From: Tenacibaculum gallaicum
GTDB taxonomy: Bacteria > Bacteroidota > Bacteroidia > Flavobacteriales > Flavobacteriaceae
Assembly (NCBI RefSeq): GCF_003387615.1
Contig: NZ_QUNS01000003.1
Coordinates: forward strand, 62,001-126,000
Direction: 5' to 3'
Length of the DNA: 64,000 nucleotides
Shown here: positions 18,792-26,738 of the stretch, in pieces
Layout: each line of letters opens with the position of its first letter
Numbering within the stretch: the first letter of the stretch is position 1
Made by a program: the position numbers and the translations under genes
Notes under the pieces: model-generated
Told to the model about the DNA's origin: nothing
What the model saw: the letters and a program-made list of their open reading frames with translations, nothing else
The model's database searches: none

Positions 18792-19133
18792 ATGAGTAAA
18801 TTTGACGAAAAAGTAGCACTTTATAAAAAATTTATGGACGATAGAGATATCCGTTCTAACACAGATTTATTAACTGCTGTTACAAAAGGACTAGGACCTT
18901 CTATTTATAAAAATGATGCTGAAACTGTATCTGGTAGTGATCCTAAAGAACTGGAAACCGTTAAGAAAAATTTCTTAATGAAAAAGTTAGGTTTAGCTGA
19001 TGGACCTGAATTAGATAAGGCTATTGGAGAAGTTATGGAGAGAATTGGAAAGTCTGAAAGAAACAAGTACCGTGCTGTAGTTTACTACATGTTAGTAAAG
19101 AAATTTGACAAAGAATCTGTTTACGGAATGTAA
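18792..19133 (+). CDS. DUF2853 family protein
   Basis: A 113-residue soluble, helical protein. The sequence MSKFDEKVALYKKF, the middle NFLMKKLGL and the C-terminal YRAVVYYMLVKKF resemble the DUF2853 family, small proteins of unknown function found across Bacteroidota and proteobacteria. It stands alone between a consensus promoter and a strong terminator, so it is monocistronic and probably well expressed. No catalytic motif or membrane segment is visible. Function is unknown. Confidence 0.8.
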   Translation: MSKFDEKVALYKKFMDDRDIRSNTDLLTAVTKGLGPSIYKNDAETVSGSDPKELETVKKNFLMKKLGLADGPELDKAIGEVMERIGKSERNKYRAVVYYMLVKKFDKESVYGM

Positions 19134-19154
19134 TAACTCTTTTTTGATAAATAT

Positions 19155-19192
19155 AAGTCCTGTATTTAAGTTTTAAATACAGGACTTTTTTT
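19155..19192 (+). terminator. Terminator after the DUF2853 gene
   Basis: A 15-bp perfect stem (19155-19169 with 19173-19187) and a 3-nt loop are followed by a run of T. Confidence 0.9.
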
Positions 19193-19222
19193 ATTTTAGC
19201 CACCAACAAACAACTTATATTT

Positions 19223-20647
19223 ATGTCGCAATTTATTAGCGTTTTTGATATGCTTAAAATTGGGGTGGGACCTTCTAGCTCTCATACCCTTGGCCCATGG
19301 AGAGCTGCCCAACAATGGATACAAAAATTAAAAGAAACAAATGAATTTCTTTTAATTGAAGAAATAAAAGTAGACTTGTATGGTTCTCTTTCCTTAACTG
19401 GTAAAGGACATGCGACAGATTTAGCCGTTTTACTTGGTTTAAGCGGTGCCGATCCAGAATACATCCCTATCGAAACTATTGATGTAATTATTAATGATAT
19501 TCAAGCTAAAGGGCTCTTATTTTTTAATAATGAAAAGAACATTTCTTTCATTAATGGTTCTGTAAAGTTTAATAAAGAATTTTTACCTTTTCATGCGAAT
19601 GGAATGACTTTTAGAGGATACGCTAATGGGGTAGAAATTTCAACTGAAACCTATTATTCTATCGGTGGAGGTTTTATCGTACAAGAAGACGATAATCTTA
19701 CTGAAGATATTGAAATTAACAAACAAAACTTTCCGTTTCCAATAAACAGAGCTACCGAACTAGAAGCTTATTGTGAAAAGGAAGGCTTGAATATTTCTGA
19801 TATTGTTTACCAAAATGAGCTTGTAATTAATTCTGCTGAAGAAATTGATAAAGAGTTACACCGTATATGGAATACCATGTTAGAATGTATGTATATTGGT
19901 TGTCATACTCAAGGAATTTTACCTGGTGGATTAAATGTAAAGCGACGTGCATTTGAAACACATCAAAAACTTATTAAAGATGCTGAATATAACAATCAAC
20001 AGGAATGGATTACTGCTATTAGAGGCACCGAAGTTAAGTTTCGAGAAATTTTAAAATGGGTGAGTTGTTTAGCCTTGTCAGTTAATGAAGTAAATGCTGC
20101 TTTAGGTAGAGTTGTTACTGCTCCTACTAATGGAAGTGCTGGAGTAATTCCTGCTGTAATAATGTATTATTTAGTAATAGAAAACCACGATGCTACTTTT
20201 GAGCATGTTAAAAAGTTCTTACTAGTCGCAGGAGAAATAGGGAGTGTTTTTAAGAAAAATGCTACAATTTCTGCTGCTATGGGTGGTTGTCAAGCTGAAA
20301 TTGGAGTATCATCGGCTATGGCGGCGGCGGCATTAACTGAATTATTAGGCGGAACTCCATCACAATGTTTAGTTGCTGCTGAAATTGCCATGGAACATCA
20401 CTTAGGACTTACTTGTGACCCTATTGGCGGATTAGTACAGGTACCTTGTATTGAACGTAATGCTATGGGAGCTATTAAAGCTATTAATGCTGCGGAATTA
20501 GCTTTAGAGACCAACCCTAAAGAATCTAAAGTTCCATTAGACAAAGTAATTGACACTATGTGGGAAACTGCTAAAGATATGAACCGAAACTACAAAGAAA
20601 CCTCAGAAGGCGGCTTAGCTGTTACAGTACGATTAGCTGATTGTTAA
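19223..20647 (+). CDS. sdaA: L-serine ammonia-lyase, single-chain iron-sulfur type
   Basis: Deaminates L-serine to pyruvate and ammonia. The 474 residues join the beta domain (MLKIGVGPSSSHTLGPWRAA, about 10-160) and the alpha catalytic domain (about 200-474). Cysteines in the GGCQAEIG, LGLTCDPIGG and VQVPCIERNAMG motifs are the expected [4Fe-4S] ligands, and APTNGSAGVIPAV is the conserved substrate loop. The start at 19223 gives the usual MSQFISVFDMLKIG. The gene ends 3 bp before the convergent stop of the SanA-like gene. It is a cytosolic enzyme and oxygen-sensitive in characterised members. Confidence 0.95.
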   Translation: MSQFISVFDMLKIGVGPSSSHTLGPWRAAQQWIQKLKETNEFLLIEEIKVDLYGSLSLTGKGHATDLAVLLGLSGADPEYIPIETIDVIINDIQAKGLLFFNNEKNISFINGSVKFNKEFLPFHANGMTFRGYANGVEISTETYYSIGGGFIVQEDDNLTEDIEINKQNFPFPINRATELEAYCEKEGLNISDIVYQNELVINSAEEIDKELHRIWNTMLECMYIGCHTQGILPGGLNVKRRAFETHQKLIKDAEYNNQQEWITAIRGTEVKFREILKWVSCLALSVNEVNAALGRVVTAPTNGSAGVIPAVIMYYLVIENHDATFEHVKKFLLVAGEIGSVFKKNATISAAMGGCQAEIGVSSAMAAAALTELLGGTPSQCLVAAEIAMEHHLGLTCDPIGGLVQVPCIERNAMGAIKAINAAELALETNPKESKVPLDKVIDTMWETAKDMNRNYKETSEGGLAVTVRLADC

Positions 20648-20650
20648 TTT

Positions 20651-21289
20651 TTATTTTATTTCAATAGGCTTTCCTAAAAACTTAGGCTTTATATTAAAAA
20701 GAATATCAACAAAAACTTTTACTCTAGCTAAGTATTCTCTTAGCTGGACTTTGACCGCGTATTTCCCAGAAATACCTCTTGCGTTATAACCTATTGCGTC
20801 AATATCATAATGATTAGCTAAGTATAAAGCCCTTTCATTATGGAATTGTTGTGATATAATAGTTACTGAAGTTTGCCCAAAAATCTCTTTCACTCTTACC
20901 ACAGAATCCAATGTTCTAAACCCTGCATAGTCTAAAAATATCTTATTTTCAGGGATTCCCGCTTCTATTAGATCATCTTTAAACTCTGAAGGTTCATTAT
21001 AATTTTTGGTGCCATTATCTCCACTCACCACAATAAAATCAATTTTTTGGGCTTTAAATAAAGTTACTGCTGCCTCTACTCTAAATTGATAATACAAGTT
21101 TATTCTTCCATCAGAAAGATATTTAGCAGTTCCTAGTAACAAACCTACTTTATTTTTCGAAATATTTTCTGTAGAATTATACAGCTTTCCTTCTGCATTA
21201 TTTTCTATAATTTTATTAGAAAAATAAATAGAACTTATAATTACCAAGCTACTTACTAAAAAAACGATAACAATTTTTTTTCGTTTCAT
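20651..21289 (-). CDS. SanA/YdcF-like DUF218 domain protein
   Basis: A 212-residue membrane-anchored protein. One N-terminal helix (about residues 5-25, VIVFLVSSLVIISSIYF) is followed by a periplasmic DUF218 domain with the marks of SanA: LLLGTAKYLSDGRINLYYQFRVE, VVSGDN, FLDYAGFRTLDSVVR and ISQQFHNERALYLANHY. SanA homologues affect outer envelope permeability and vancomycin exclusion in enterobacteria at high temperature; the biochemical activity is not settled. The start codon abuts the stop of yaaA upstream, so the two are likely cotranscribed. No link between the two functions is known to me. Confidence 0.85.
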   Translation of the reverse strand: MKRKKIVIVFLVSSLVIISSIYFSNKIIENNAEGKLYNSTENISKNKVGLLLGTAKYLSDGRINLYYQFRVEAAVTLFKAQKIDFIVVSGDNGTKNYNEPSEFKDDLIEAGIPENKIFLDYAGFRTLDSVVRVKEIFGQTSVTIISQQFHNERALYLANHYDIDAIGYNARGISGKYAVKVQLREYLARVKVFVDILFNIKPKFLGKPIEIK

Positions 21290-22048
21290 TTACCTCGTAA
21301 ATACTAATTCTGTTTCTGTAGACATTTCTTCGGAAAAGCCATATCCATCAACATCAAAACCTTTTAATTCCTCCAAAGTCTCCACATTATTATCTATAAT
21401 ATAGCGCACCATTAATCCACGAGCTTTTTTAGCAAACGTCATAATGGTTTTATACTGTCCGTTTTTAAAATCTTTAAAAACTGGAGTTACCATAGGTACT
21501 TTTAATGTTTTTTTAGGAAGCGCTTTAAAATATTCTGCACTTGCTAAGTTAATTAACAACTCACCTTCAGCTAACTCTTCATTTAATGATTCCGCTAATG
21601 TAGTATCCCAAAACTTATATAAGTTTTCTCTTCTACCTACTTTTAACCTAGTTCCCATTTCTAATCGGTATGGCTGAATTAAATCCAATGGTTTTAACAA
21701 CCCGTATAATCCTGATAAAATTCTCAACTTATCTTCTAAAACTGGAATTTTATCTTCCGAAATAGAGTTAGCATCAATCCCTCTATACACTTCCCCTGTA
21801 AAAGCGAATACTGCTTGTTTTGCATTCTCTAAAGAAAAAGGAGGCTGCCAGTCTTGATTTCTTTCATAATTTAAACTTGCTAAATCATCAGAAATCTTCA
21901 TTAACTCACTCAGCTTTTTCCTTGAAAGTGTTTTTAGCTTCTTATTCAACTTTTCAGATTGTTCTAAAAACCTAGGTTGTGTATATGCATCGGTAGTAAC
22001 TTTGCTTTCAAAGTCTAACGATTTTGCTGGTGATATAATAATTTTCAT
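21290..22048 (-). CDS. yaaA: YaaA family peroxide stress protein
   Basis: A 252-residue cytosolic protein of the DUF328/UPF0246 family. The opening MKIIISPAKSLDF is the family signature, and FTGEVYRGIDA, RILSGLYGLLKPLD and the YFKALP/FKDFKNGQYK segments match the usual order. In E. coli YaaA lowers free iron and limits peroxide damage to DNA and proteins. Length is normal. It lies directly upstream of the SanA-like gene with no gap. No OxyR-like site was recognised, so oxidative regulation is not shown here. Confidence 0.92.
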   Translation of the reverse strand: MKIIISPAKSLDFESKVTTDAYTQPRFLEQSEKLNKKLKTLSRKKLSELMKISDDLASLNYERNQDWQPPFSLENAKQAVFAFTGEVYRGIDANSISEDKIPVLEDKLRILSGLYGLLKPLDLIQPYRLEMGTRLKVGRRENLYKFWDTTLAESLNEELAEGELLINLASAEYFKALPKKTLKVPMVTPVFKDFKNGQYKTIMTFAKKARGLMVRYIIDNNVETLEELKGFDVDGYGFSEEMSTETELVFTR

Positions 22049-22142
22049 GTTATAAATATTTAAAGTAAAAATAAGAAGCTATTCTAAAACCATCAATTAC
22101 TTTAAGTAATTAATATTGATTGTAATATTGATATTTTTAATA

Positions 22143-22928
22143 CTAAACTTGTAATCCATCATATGCTAAAAACACATTTTCAGGTAATTCTTTTTCTACC
22201 TCTTCATGCAAACCTAAAAGTTCGCTAATATGCGTTAAATACGCTTTTTTGGGATTAATTTCTTCTATAAACTTTAGGGCTTCTTCTAAATTAAAATGTG
22301 TGTTATGCGGTTCTTTTCGTAAACCTGTAATGACTAAAACATCTAGACTCTTTAGCTTTTCTTTCTCCTCTTCAGAAATAGTTTTAATATCGGTTATATA
22401 CACTACATTATTAAAACGATATCCGAGAATTGGTAAATCGCCATGCATTACTTCAATTGGTGTTACCTCTACTCCATCCAACTCAAAACTTTCTTTGTGT
22501 GAAACAATAGTTGGCGCTACACTTGGTGCACTCGGGTATCTATTTTCAGTTGCAAAAATATAATCGTATCGCTTTTTTAAAACATTTAGTACTCTTTCTG
22601 TTAAGTAGATAGGGACTGGTCCTATTTGAAAACAATACGGACGGATTTCATCCAAACCAGCTATATGATCTGCATGTTCATGTGTAAATAAAATTCCGTT
22701 GATTGATTCGACCTCTTCACGCATCATTTGCTGACGAAAATCAGGTCCGCAATCAATAACATAATTAATATTATTCCACGAAACCAACACTGAAGACCGT
22801 AATCGTTTGTCTTTTGGGTTCTTAGATAAAGCTACAGGGTGCTTACTTGTAAGCATCGGAACTCCAGTAGAAGTTCCTGTTCCTAAAAAAGTTATTTTTA
22901 CTTGATTTTTTTTCTTCATTTTCACCAC
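22143..22928 (-). CDS. Metallo-beta-lactamase-fold hydrolase (PhnP-like)
   Basis: A 261-residue MBL-fold protein. FLGTGTSTGVPM begins the fold, VIDCGPDFRQQM follows, and the metal motif is FTHEHADHIAGLDEIRPY, with later ligands in EVMHGDLPILGYRF and ITGLRKEPHNTHF. This order is that of the PhnP/RNase Z-like phosphodiesterase branch rather than of beta-lactamases. The natural substrate is probably a cyclic or linear phosphodiester but cannot be fixed. The start may be ATG 22928 or, three codons later, 22919. It is divergent from the large unknown gene at 23001. Confidence 0.85.
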   Translation of the reverse strand: MVKMKKKNQVKITFLGTGTSTGVPMLTSKHPVALSKNPKDKRLRSSVLVSWNNINYVIDCGPDFRQQMMREEVESINGILFTHEHADHIAGLDEIRPYCFQIGPVPIYLTERVLNVLKKRYDYIFATENRYPSAPSVAPTIVSHKESFELDGVEVTPIEVMHGDLPILGYRFNNVVYITDIKTISEEEKEKLKSLDVLVITGLRKEPHNTHFNLEEALKFIEEINPKKAYLTHISELLGLHEEVEKELPENVFLAYDGLQV

Positions 22929-22944
22929 AAAAATACAACAAAAA

Positions 22945-22976
22945 TTGTCTGATAGTTCCTAATTTCAGTACATTTG
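22945..22976 (+). promoter_or_regulatory. Bacteroidete-type promoter for the 23001 gene
   Basis: TTG (22945-22947) and TACATTTG (22969-22976) are spaced by 21 nt, matching TTG-N19-23-TAnnTTTG. The start codon is 24 bp downstream. Confidence 0.75.
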
Positions 22977-23000
22977 TAATACGTAACTAAAAACAACAAA

Positions 23001-24443
23001 ATGGCAATTACGTTAAAAGGAGATCAAAAAATAAGTACTGTACCAACTACCAAAATGAAGTCGTTAAAAATTAATTTAAACGCTCATATATATGGAACTT
23101 TTGCAGAGATTGGAGCTGGTCAAGAAACTGTTCGTAATTTTTTTAGAGCTGGTGGAGCATCTGGTACTATAGCAAAAGCTATGAGTGCTTATGATAAAGA
23201 TTTCTCTGATGCCATTTATGGAATTGAAAAAGACAATCGTTATGTTACTGAACCTCGATTAAAGAAAATGCTAAAGCATGAAATGGAATTAATTGAGGAA
23301 CGACTTGACCGTCAAAAACATCCTGATAAATTATTTTTTAGTTATGCTAATACTGTAGCTACTATTAACTTTACCAAGAAATTTAAAGGTCATGGTTGGG
23401 TTGGTATTCGTTTTCAATTAGATCCATTAGAAGATTACAACGAAATTGTTTTGCATCTTCGTTTTAAAGAAACTGATGCTCGTCAGCAGCAAGAAACATT
23501 GGGAGTTTTAGGTGTAAACTTAATTTATGGAGCTTATTACTTAAATGACAATCCTAAAGATTTATTAAAATCTTTTTACGATAATATTGATAAAGACCGT
23601 TTAGAGATTGACATGATCAACTTCTCTGGACCTCGTTTTATGTATGTTGACAACCGCTTAATGAGTTTACAACTTGTTAAAAACGGGATGACAAATGCTG
23701 TAATGTTTGGTCCTGACGGGAATAACTTATTGCCTGCACAAGTACTTTACAAAAAGAATATTTTGGCTCTTCGTGGAAGTTACAGACCCGTAACTAAGGT
23801 TAACATGGATATGTTTGAGCGTTCTAAACAACTATTCTTTGATGAGAATAAAGTAGATCCTAAGAAAACCAAAATTATTTTTGAAATTACCTTAAGTAAC
23901 CTTCGTGCCGAAGGAGAAATTAACGAACGTGACTTCTTAGACAGGGCTGAACTACTATGTTCTCTTGGTCTAAATGTTATGATTACCAACTATCAAGAAT
24001 ACTTTAAACTAGTAGAATACTTTAGCGAGTACACCAAAGAACGCATGGGGCTTGCTATGGGAGTTTACAACTTAATTCAAATTTTTAATGAAAAGTATTA
24101 TCGTGATTTAAGCGGTGGTATCTTAGAAGCTTTTGGTAAACTATTTTATAGAGATTTAAAAGTATACATGTATCCTTATAAAAATGAGGAAACTGGTGAA
24201 TACATTACTAGTGAAAACCTTAAAGTGCATCCTAGAATGAAAGAACTTTATAAGTTCTTTAAAAACAATGGTCGATTAATTGATATTAAAGACTTTAACC
24301 CTGATATTTTACATATTTTCTCAAGAAAAGTCTTAAAAAAGATAAAAAACGGAGAAGATGGATGGGAAGAAATGCTTCCTAAAGGAGTTTCTGAAACTAT
24401 TAAGGAAAAACGTTTGTTTGGATGTACAAAAAGAATTAGGTAA
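23001..24443 (+). CDS. Large conserved cytosolic protein of unknown function
   Basis: A 480-residue protein without signal peptide, membrane helix or recognisable catalytic motif. Strongly patterned stretches include IYGTFAEIGAGQETVRNFF, GGASGTIAKAMSAYD and FSDAIYGIEKDNRYV near the N-terminus, then HGWVGIRFQLDP, LGVLGVNLIYGAYY and RGSYRPVTKVNMDM. I recall similar proteins in several bacterial groups carrying conflicting names (TonB receptor or nucleotide adenylyltransferase), and neither fits: there is no barrel or plug, and no HxGH nucleotidyltransferase motif. The gene has its own promoter and precedes the sigma-factor operon by 65 bp. Its function is unknown to me; the sequence has the look of a folded, conserved housekeeping protein. 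Confidence 0.6.
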   Translation: MAITLKGDQKISTVPTTKMKSLKINLNAHIYGTFAEIGAGQETVRNFFRAGGASGTIAKAMSAYDKDFSDAIYGIEKDNRYVTEPRLKKMLKHEMELIEERLDRQKHPDKLFFSYANTVATINFTKKFKGHGWVGIRFQLDPLEDYNEIVLHLRFKETDARQQQETLGVLGVNLIYGAYYLNDNPKDLLKSFYDNIDKDRLEIDMINFSGPRFMYVDNRLMSLQLVKNGMTNAVMFGPDGNNLLPAQVLYKKNILALRGSYRPVTKVNMDMFERSKQLFFDENKVDPKKTKIIFEITLSNLRAEGEINERDFLDRAELLCSLGLNVMITNYQEYFKLVEYFSEYTKERMGLAMGVYNLIQIFNEKYYRDLSGGILEAFGKLFYRDLKVYMYPYKNEETGEYITSENLKVHPRMKELYKFFKNNGRLIDIKDFNPDILHIFSRKVLKKIKNGEDGWEEMLPKGVSETIKEKRLFGCTKRIR

Positions 24444-24508
24444 TATTTTTTTATTATCCTTTTTAAACCTTTTATTACCTTTAAAGTCTAACAGCTAAAC
24501 AATTTTGG

Positions 24509-25054
24509 TTGATTGACGAGATTACACTTATAAATCAATTACAGCAATCTACTACCAAAGAGGTTGCTTTTAAAAGCCTAGTATCGCAATATAAAGAGCG
24601 ATTGTATTGGCATATACGAAAAATAGTAATTTCTCATGAAGATGCCGATGATGTTTTACAAAACACTTTTGTAAAAATTTTTAAAAGTATTAATCACTTT
24701 AAAAGAGATAGTAAACTGTATTCTTGGATGTATAGAATAGCTACCAATGAAGCTATAACTTTCATCAACAAAAAAGCTAAAGAAAAGAACATTCATATTT
24801 CTGATTATCAACTACAACTTACTTCTAGTTTAGATAGTGATTATTGGTTTTCTGGTGATGAAATTCAGCTTATTTTGCAAAAAGCAATTGCTACATTGCC
24901 TCAAAAACAACAATTAGTATTTAATATGAAGTATTTCGATGAAATGAAGTATGAAGAAATCTCTGAAATTCTCGATACCTCCGTTGGTGCTTTAAAAGCC
25001 TCATATCATATAGCCGCTAAAAAAATAGAACATTTTATAAAGAACTATAATTAA
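24509..25054 (+). CDS. RNA polymerase sigma factor, sigma-70 ECF type
   Basis: A 181-residue ECF-type sigma. Region 2 contains HEDADDVLQNTFVKIFKSI and YSWMYRIATNEAI, which bind the -10 element and core enzyme. Region 4 contains LPQKQQLVFNMKYFDEMKYE and the HTH ISEILDTSVGALKASYHIA. The frame opens at 24485 and contains no ATG before region 2, so the start is the TTG at 24509. It begins a three-gene set with a membrane protein (25088) and a secreted Spy-like protein (25621), overlapping or closely spaced. This layout suggests an envelope-stress sigma with its own anti-sigma and a periplasmic sensor. Confidence 0.92.
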   Translation: MIDEITLINQLQQSTTKEVAFKSLVSQYKERLYWHIRKIVISHEDADDVLQNTFVKIFKSINHFKRDSKLYSWMYRIATNEAITFINKKAKEKNIHISDYQLQLTSSLDSDYWFSGDEIQLILQKAIATLPQKQQLVFNMKYFDEMKYEEISEILDTSVGALKASYHIAAKKIEHFIKNYN

Positions 25055-25087
25055 ACCTTTTACAAAAATAATAGTCTTACTAAAGTA

Positions 25088-25624
25088 ATGGATAAAAAAA
25101 TAAAACATACTATAGATTATATAAGCCAACAAGTTGGTAAGGATAATGGTTTTTCAACTCCTCAAAATTATTTTGAAAAAGTTGAAGAGACTATTAACAC
25201 TTCTGTATTTATAGATAGTTTACCAAAAAATAAACCATTCAATACTCCTCACGGTTATTTTGATACAATTGAAACTCGAATTCAATCAGAATTAGCAATA
25301 GAGCAACCTAAAGAATCAAAAGTAATTTCATTACGTAAAAGAATCTTACAGTATGTTCCTGTAGCTGCAGCAGCTTCTGTTTTACTTTTTATTGGTATTA
25401 ATTATTTTAATACTCAAAAAATTACTTTTGAAGATATAACTATTACCGATATAGAGTCTTGGTATGAAAATGGATATGGTGATATTGACAATAGTGAGCT
25501 TGCAACGACCTTAAACACTTCAGAACTGGAAGAAGATATATTTGCTTCTATTAGTGATGAAACACTAGAAGATTACTTAAGCTCTGTTGACACACCAACA
25601 CTTATAAACGAAATACAACAATGA
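25088..25624 (+). CDS. Single-pass membrane protein, candidate anti-sigma factor
   Basis: A 178-residue protein of no recognised family. One membrane helix lies at about residues 95-112 (VPVAAAASVLLFIGINYF), leaving an N-terminal cytoplasmic part and an acidic periplasmic tail. The cytoplasmic part holds two copies of one motif, GFSTPQNYFEKVEETI and PFNTPHGYFDTIETRI (F-x-TP-x-x-YF-x-x-x-E). The gene is 33 bp after the sigma factor and overlaps the next gene by 4 bp. Position and topology fit an anti-sigma factor, but no zinc-binding ZAS motif is present, so this is inference. Confidence 0.6.
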   Translation: MDKKIKHTIDYISQQVGKDNGFSTPQNYFEKVEETINTSVFIDSLPKNKPFNTPHGYFDTIETRIQSELAIEQPKESKVISLRKRILQYVPVAAAASVLLFIGINYFNTQKITFEDITITDIESWYENGYGDIDNSELATTLNTSELEEDIFASISDETLEDYLSSVDTPTLINEIQQ

Positions 25625-26085
25625 TGAAGAAACATTTACTTATATTATTTGTAGCTTTTGCATCTCTTTTTTCTGCTCAATCACAGACTAAAAAAGGGAA
25701 CTATGAAAAAATTAAAGCCTTTAAAGTAGCTTTTCTTTCTGAAAAACTAGACCTAACTGAAGAAGAAGCTGATAAGTTTTGGCCATTATACAATATATAT
25801 GATAAAAAAATGATTGAGCTTCACAAAGCGGAACGATACAGCATAAAGAAAAAAATACTTAGCTGCGGAGGAATTGATAGTTTAACTGACAAAGAATCAA
25901 AAGAAATTGTCAATAAAATTAAATCAGTTTCAAAAGAACAATACGAAGCTAAAACTAATTTTTATGATAAGCTCTCAACTTTTTTATCAGATAAAAAAAT
26001 TCTAACCTTAGAAGTTGCTGAACACGAGTTTCACCGAAAGCTTATAAAAAAGCTAAAAGGTAAAAAAAGAGAACACCAAAAATAA
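25621..26085 (+). CDS. Secreted Spy/CpxP-like small protein
   Basis: A 154-residue exported protein: signal peptide KKHLLILFVAFASLFSAQSQ, then a helical, highly charged body. LDLTEEEADKFWPLYNIYD is close to the LTxxQ-like helix of heavy-metal resistance and periplasmic stress sensor proteins, and is frequent in flavobacterial sigma operons. The start overlaps the preceding stop (ATGATGA), so ATG 25621 or 25624 is used with translational coupling. A perfect terminator follows immediately. The protein may bind misfolded proteins or feed a signal to the membrane protein encoded upstream; this follows from the operon and not from a proven family. Confidence 0.7.
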   Translation: MMKKHLLILFVAFASLFSAQSQTKKGNYEKIKAFKVAFLSEKLDLTEEEADKFWPLYNIYDKKMIELHKAERYSIKKKILSCGGIDSLTDKESKEIVNKIKSVSKEQYEAKTNFYDKLSTFLSDKKILTLEVAEHEFHRKLIKKLKGKKREHQK

Positions 26086-26117
26086 AAAAAAGGAAGCTTT
26101 TAAAGCTTCCTTTTTTT
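26085..26117. terminator. Bidirectional terminator after the sigma-factor operon
   Basis: AAAGGAAGCTTT and AAAGCTTCCTTT form a 12-bp stem around a single T, flanked by A and T runs. It serves the sigma operon and the convergent 65-residue gene, whose stop lies at its edge. Confidence 0.9.
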
Positions 26118-26313
26118 ACTTATCGACTAAGGCTAAGCAAACATATAAATCTGGTTTATTAGCTGTAAATTGTTTTAGCCAAATAGTTAGTTCGTCTATT
26201 TCATAAGGTAGTAATCTACTTAAAGCTTTCTCTAGCTCTTTACAAAATAAATCAGCGTTAAAACTAACCTTTTGAAGTACAGTTTTCGTGTACTCATACA
26301 TAGCTCTTGCCAT
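26116..26313 (-). CDS. Small conserved-looking protein of unknown function
   Basis: A 65-residue soluble protein starting MARAMYEYTKTVLQKVSF and ending LYVCLALVDK. Periodic leucines and charged residues suggest a helical bundle, and no signal, membrane helix or metal motif is visible. It ends in the shared terminator with the sigma operon and does not overlap another frame, so it is likely real. I do not recognise the family. Its neighbours, a second small helical protein and a CAT-fold acetyltransferase, give no clear role. Confidence 0.6.
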   Translation of the reverse strand: MARAMYEYTKTVLQKVSFNADLFCKELEKALSRLLPYEIDELTIWLKQFTANKPDLYVCLALVDK

Positions 26314-26398
26314 ATTTATTGGGGTTATCTGTTATTAAATACTGAACGTAATTTACAAAATTTTATTCCAAAGTGAATGTTAAAATTTATCCAAAAAA

Positions 26399-26426
26399 AA
26401 AGCGAGACTCTAATCAGTCTCGCTTT
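26399..26426 (-). terminator. Terminator after the 88-residue gene
   Basis: AAAGCGAGACT (26399-26409) and its complement (26416-26426) form an 11-bp stem with a 6-nt loop; on the minus strand a run of nine T follows. Confidence 0.9.
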
Positions 26427-26448
26427 ATAAACATATAATCTATAGTAT

Positions 26449-26715
26449 CTATAAACTATTTACTTTTTCTATTAAAGCATTAGCTTTAGTCTCTAACTCA
26501 GTATTTAAAGCTTTGTAATGAGCCTTTTTGTTCTCTACATTTTTTGCATTTACTTTTGCAATTAAATCATCAAAAGTTACAATAACTTCATCTACAATAG
26601 CAGTTGCTTTAGCTTTATCAGCTTCAGGGTTTAACTCTATAGCTATTTGACAAATACTAATAATGTCTCCTAATGTATAGTTAATATCTTTTTTTAAATT
26701 TTTTATGCTTGCCAT
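26449..26715 (-). CDS. Small helical protein of unknown function
   Basis: An 88-residue protein, rich in Ala, Lys, Glu and Asn, predicted to be nearly all alpha-helix. Heptad-like stretches such as DEVIVTFDDLIAKVNAKNV and ETKANALIEKVNSL suggest a coiled coil. No signal peptide or cysteine pair is present. The gene lies 23 bp downstream of the acetyltransferase on the same strand and ends at a strong terminator. I do not recognise the family. The regular composition and operon position make it a probable real gene. Confidence 0.6.
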   Translation of the reverse strand: MASIKNLKKDINYTLGDIISICQIAIELNPEADKAKATAIVDEVIVTFDDLIAKVNAKNVENKKAHYKALNTELETKANALIEKVNSL

Positions 26716-26738
26716 AATTATAAATATTTAATGCAAAA

